Below are positions 61,811 through 64,000 of a DNA stretch of 64,000 bases, one piece after another (position 1 is the first letter of the stretch; each line of letters opens with the position of its first letter). Source of the DNA: Gammaproteobacteria bacterium. Lineage in GTDB: Bacteria > Pseudomonadota > Gammaproteobacteria > Chromatiales > Chromatiaceae. Both the position numbers and the translations under genes were made by a program. The notes under the pieces are model-generated. The model searched no databases, was not told the DNA's origin, and saw only the letters and a list, made by a program, of their open reading frames with translations. The DNA is taken from positions 17,237-81,236 of the forward strand of contig WFXD01000020.1 of the NCBI GenBank assembly GCA_015490795.1. Direction: 5' to 3'.

Positions 61811-63391
61811 ATGTCTGAACTGCTTTCTCAACTCAAACGGCGACGCACCTTTGCTATTATCTCGCACCCCGATGCCGGTAAAACCACGCTGACCGAAAAG
61901 CTGCTGCTCTACGGCGGCGCCATTCAGATGGCGGGTACCGTAAAGGGCAGAAAGGCGGCGCGGCATGCCACCTCTGACTGGATGAAGATGGAGAAAGAGC
62001 GCGGAATCTCTGTCACCTCATCGGTGATGCAGTTTCCCTATGGGGAGACCATCATCAATCTGCTGGACACGCCGGGACACGAGGACTTCTCCGAGGATAC
62101 CTATCGCACCCTGACCGCCGTCGACTCTGCACTGATGGTGATCGATGTGGCCAAGGGGGTTGAGGCGCGCACCATCAAACTGATGGAGGTCTGCCGGCTG
62201 CGCACCACGCCGATCCTGACCTTTATCAACAAGCTGGACCGGGAGGGCAGAGATCCCATCGAGCTGCTGGATGAGGTAGAGAATATCCTCAATATCAAGT
62301 GCGCCCCTGTAACCTGGCCCATCGGCATGGGCAAGCGCTTCAAAGGGGTATTCGACCTGCGCAGCGAGACCACCCACCTCTACTCTGCCACCCACGGCGG
62401 CAAGATTCAGCAGGGCGAGGTGATTGAGGGGCTGGACAACCTGCGCCTGGATGAGCTGGTGGGCCACCAGGCCGATGAGCTGCGGGATGAGATCGAGCTG
62501 GTGCGTGGCGCCAGCCATGAGCTGGATCTGGCCGCCTATGCCCGCGGGGAGCTGACGCCGGTCTTTTTCGGCTCGGCCATCAATAACTTTGGGGTCAAAG
62601 AGCTGTTGGACGCCTTCTCTGACTATGCGCCGCCTCCGCTGGCTCGCTCTGCTCAGGAGCGCATCATTGAGCCGTCAGAGGAGAAGTTCACCGGGTTTGT
62701 TTTCAAGATCCAGGCCAATATGGACCCGGCCCACCGTGATCGGGTGGCCTTTCTGCGCGTCTGCTCCGGCTCCTATAAAAAGGGGATGAAGATGCGCCAT
62801 GTGCGTATCAATAAAACGGTACAGATCAGCAACGCCATCACCTTTCAGGCCGATGAGCGCCGTCATGTGGAGGAGGCCTGGCCGGGCGATATTATCGGCC
62901 TGCACAACCACGGCACCATCCAGATTGGCGACACCTTTACCGAAGGAGAGACGCTGAAGTATGAGGGCATCCCCTATTTTGCGCCCGAGCTGTTCCGCCG
63001 CGTGGTACTGAAAGACCCGTTACGCATGAAGGCGCTGCAAAAGGGCGTGCTACAGCTGTGCGAAGAGGGCGCCACCCAGGTATTCCGGCCGCTGAAAAAC
63101 AATGATCTGATCCTTGGGGCAGTGGGCGTGTTGCAGTTTGAGGTGGCCGCCCAGCGTCTGAAAGATGAGTACAGTGTCGAGGCCATGGTCGAGCCGGTAC
63201 AGGTCTCCACGGCCCGCTGGGTGCAGTGCAGTGATAGCAAGATGCTGGAGCAGTTTTGCACCAGGGCACATGCCAATCTGGCGGTTGATGGGGATGAGCA
63301 GCTGGTCTATCTGGCGACCAGCCGGGTCAATCTCGATCTCACCATGGAGCGCTGGCCAGATATTCAGTTCCTGGCAACGCGAGAGCTATAG
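61811..63391 (+). CDS. prfC: Peptide chain release factor 3
   Basis: RF3 is a translational GTPase that removes RF1 and RF2 from the ribosome after termination. The 526-residue product (E. coli 529) has the P-loop [35 protein letters not shown] and [12 protein letters not shown] as G1-G4 motifs. It ends in the EF-G-like domain. Stands alone between copZ and the small gene at 63495. Confidence 0.98.
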   Translation: MSELLSQLKRRRTFAIISHPDAGKTTLTEKLLLYGGAIQMAGTVKGRKAARHATSDWMKMEKERGISVTSSVMQFPYGETIINLLDTPGHEDFSEDTYRTLTAVDSALMVIDVAKGVEARTIKLMEVCRLRTTPILTFINKLDREGRDPIELLDEVENILNIKCAPVTWPIGMGKRFKGVFDLRSETTHLYSATHGGKIQQGEVIEGLDNLRLDELVGHQADELRDEIELVRGASHELDLAAYARGELTPVFFGSAINNFGVKELLDAFSDYAPPPLARSAQERIIEPSEEKFTGFVFKIQANMDPAHRDRVAFLRVCSGSYKKGMKMRHVRINKTVQISNAITFQADERRHVEEAWPGDIIGLHNHGTIQIGDTFTEGETLKYEGIPYFAPELFRRVVLKDPLRMKALQKGVLQLCEEGATQVFRPLKNNDLILGAVGVLQFEVAAQRLKDEYSVEAMVEPVQVSTARWVQCSDSKMLEQFCTRAHANLAVDGDEQLVYLATSRVNLDLTMERWPDIQFLATREL

Positions 63392-63494
63392 GCCGGTTTT
63401 GTGACAGGGTTCACACCCTGAGCGTGCTAAACAGCTGTAAAAATCACCGGACCGACACATACTTAAAGGTATGCAAGTTATGGAGGTCATGGCA

Positions 63495-63737
63495 ATGGAA
63501 CCCGTAAACAGCGCACTCAGTAGCGGACTTCAAGGCATACAGCGCGGTCTGGACAGTATGCAGCAGAATGCCGATCAGATTGCAAAAGCCAACAGAACCG
63601 ATCAAACCGGGAGTTTTGCAAAGCCATTGGTAAATCTGGTTGCTGACCGCGCCCAGATCGAGGCCAGTGTAAAGGTGGTGCAGGCGGCAGATGCCATGAG
63701 TAAAACCATTGGCAGCCTGCTGGATGTAAAGGCCTGA
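63495..63737 (+). CDS. Small conserved protein, flagellar-rod-C-terminus-like
   Basis: The 80-residue protein MEPVNSALSSGLQGIQRGL... ends LVADRAQIEASVKVVQAADAMSKTIGSLLDVKA. The last half resembles the C-terminal helix of flagellar rod and hook proteins, and similar small proteins in proteobacteria are annotated that way. No flagellar genes are nearby, so the function is open. I choose the ATG at 63495 because GGAGG at 63482-63486 is spaced eight bases from it; two earlier in-frame ATGs (63471, 63489) are less well placed. Confidence 0.65.
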   Translation: MEPVNSALSSGLQGIQRGLDSMQQNADQIAKANRTDQTGSFAKPLVNLVADRAQIEASVKVVQAADAMSKTIGSLLDVKA

Positions 63738-63850
63738 GAATCAAGGATATGGCAGGGGTCGGTTTCAGCCCGCTTTGGCGGGTTGGAATCGGCCCTTTTC
63801 ATTTTGCCAATGAGCGCCACTCAGGCCATCTCCCCAGGTGTGGAAACACA

Positions 63851-63876
63851 TTTTTCTAGGAGCCTGTCGGACTTAG
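63851..63876 (+). repeat. CTAGGAGCCTG... 21-bp dispersed repeat, copy 3, with MITE-type end
   Basis: ATTTTTCTAGGA, the terminal 12 bp of the MITE-like family, overlaps directly with the CTAGGAGCCTG repeat. The two repeat families therefore share CTAGGA and may be ends of the same element type. Copy identical to 54441-54461 (minus) over 21 bp. Confidence 0.7.
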
Positions 63877-63882
63877 GTGGAT

Positions 63883-63994
63883 TGCAGCGAGGGAGTGGGA
63901 GAGTGAGCGCAAATATTCCCGGTTTTGAGGCGCATAGTGGGCCTACGCAACGAAAAACCGGGGATATTTGAGCCGCTCTCCCACTTCCGCAGCC
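63883..63994. repeat. Large imperfect palindrome at the window end
   Basis: The arms GTGGGAGAG...CAAATATTCCCGGTTTT (from 63895) and AAAAACCGGGGATATTTG...CTCTCCCAC (to 63984) are inverted copies with several mismatches, and weaker similarity extends to about 50 bp per arm. The hairpin directly follows repeat copy 3. I see no gene from 63738 to the window end. A REP-like or MITE-like structure is likely. Confidence 0.75.
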
Positions 63995-64000
63995 AGTTCA

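Noticed and set aside
63760..63800. Terminator after the small gene at 63495
   Set aside because: A GC-rich stem (AGCCCGC / GCGGGTT) is present but no T run follows directly, so it does not meet the usual criteria.

Overview
The window looks like the replication-origin region of a gammaproteobacterial chromosome, about 64 kb and without rRNA or recognisable tRNA genes. The gene order dnaA-dnaN-recF-gyrB, then plsC-gmhB-glyS-glyQ on the other strand, mnmG-rsmG-parA-parB, the complete F1Fo ATP synthase operon, glmU-glmS, damX-aroB-aroK-pilQPONM, and mrcA is typical of free-living Gammaproteobacteria. The paired PP-loop thiolase and TusA-like protein hint at a sulfur-oxidising relative (Chromatiales or a similar symbiont lineage). 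That last point is inference only.

Layout. 1-998: end of an acyl-AMP ligase/acyltransferase fusion. 1253-2994: DnaA boxes, dnaA and a probable oriC in the dnaA-dnaN gap. 2995-7659: dnaN, recF (with two parS sites inside it) and gyrB. 7656-11956: lipid, LPS-heptose and glycyl-tRNA synthetase genes on the minus strand. 12103-14542: thiolation pair and a metal-efflux transporter. 14535-19060: mnmG, rsmG, a MITE-like element, parA and parB. 19098-26244: atpIBEFHAGDC between a good promoter and a terminator. 26310-29523: glmU and glmS. 29535-37932 (minus): type IV pilus assembly genes with shikimate genes and damX. 38147-41176: PBP1A and an unknown protein. 41194-42916 (minus): citrate synthase and L31. 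43299-54502: an aryl-polyene (xanthomonadin-like) pigment cluster. 54634-59001 (minus): lspA, ileS, ribF. 59111-61737: copper ATPase and chaperone. 61811-63737: prfC and a small unknown gene. 63851-64000: repeat sequence.

The most interesting region is 43299-54502. It encodes an acyl carrier protein, hotdog dehydratases, a ketosynthase with chain-length factor, an aryl-AMP ligase, a lipid-A-type acyltransferase, a LolA-like carrier and an RND/MMPL exporter. It also carries a FkbO/Hyg5/XanB2-type chorismatase (a source of hydroxybenzoate starter) and a flavin-dependent halogenase with both diagnostic motifs. Together these predict a halogenated, membrane-anchored aryl polyene. No ketoreductase or second ketosynthase lies in the window.

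A second theme is a family of short palindromic repeats with TCCTAG/CTAGGA ends. One complete 177-bp copy sits between rsmG and parA. Two half copies, each matching the proper end of that element, flank the halogenase-KS-CLF-dehydratase block in inverted orientation, as if the four genes had replaced the element's interior. A second repeat motif runs into the 3' end of the last pigment gene and supplies its final 20 codons.
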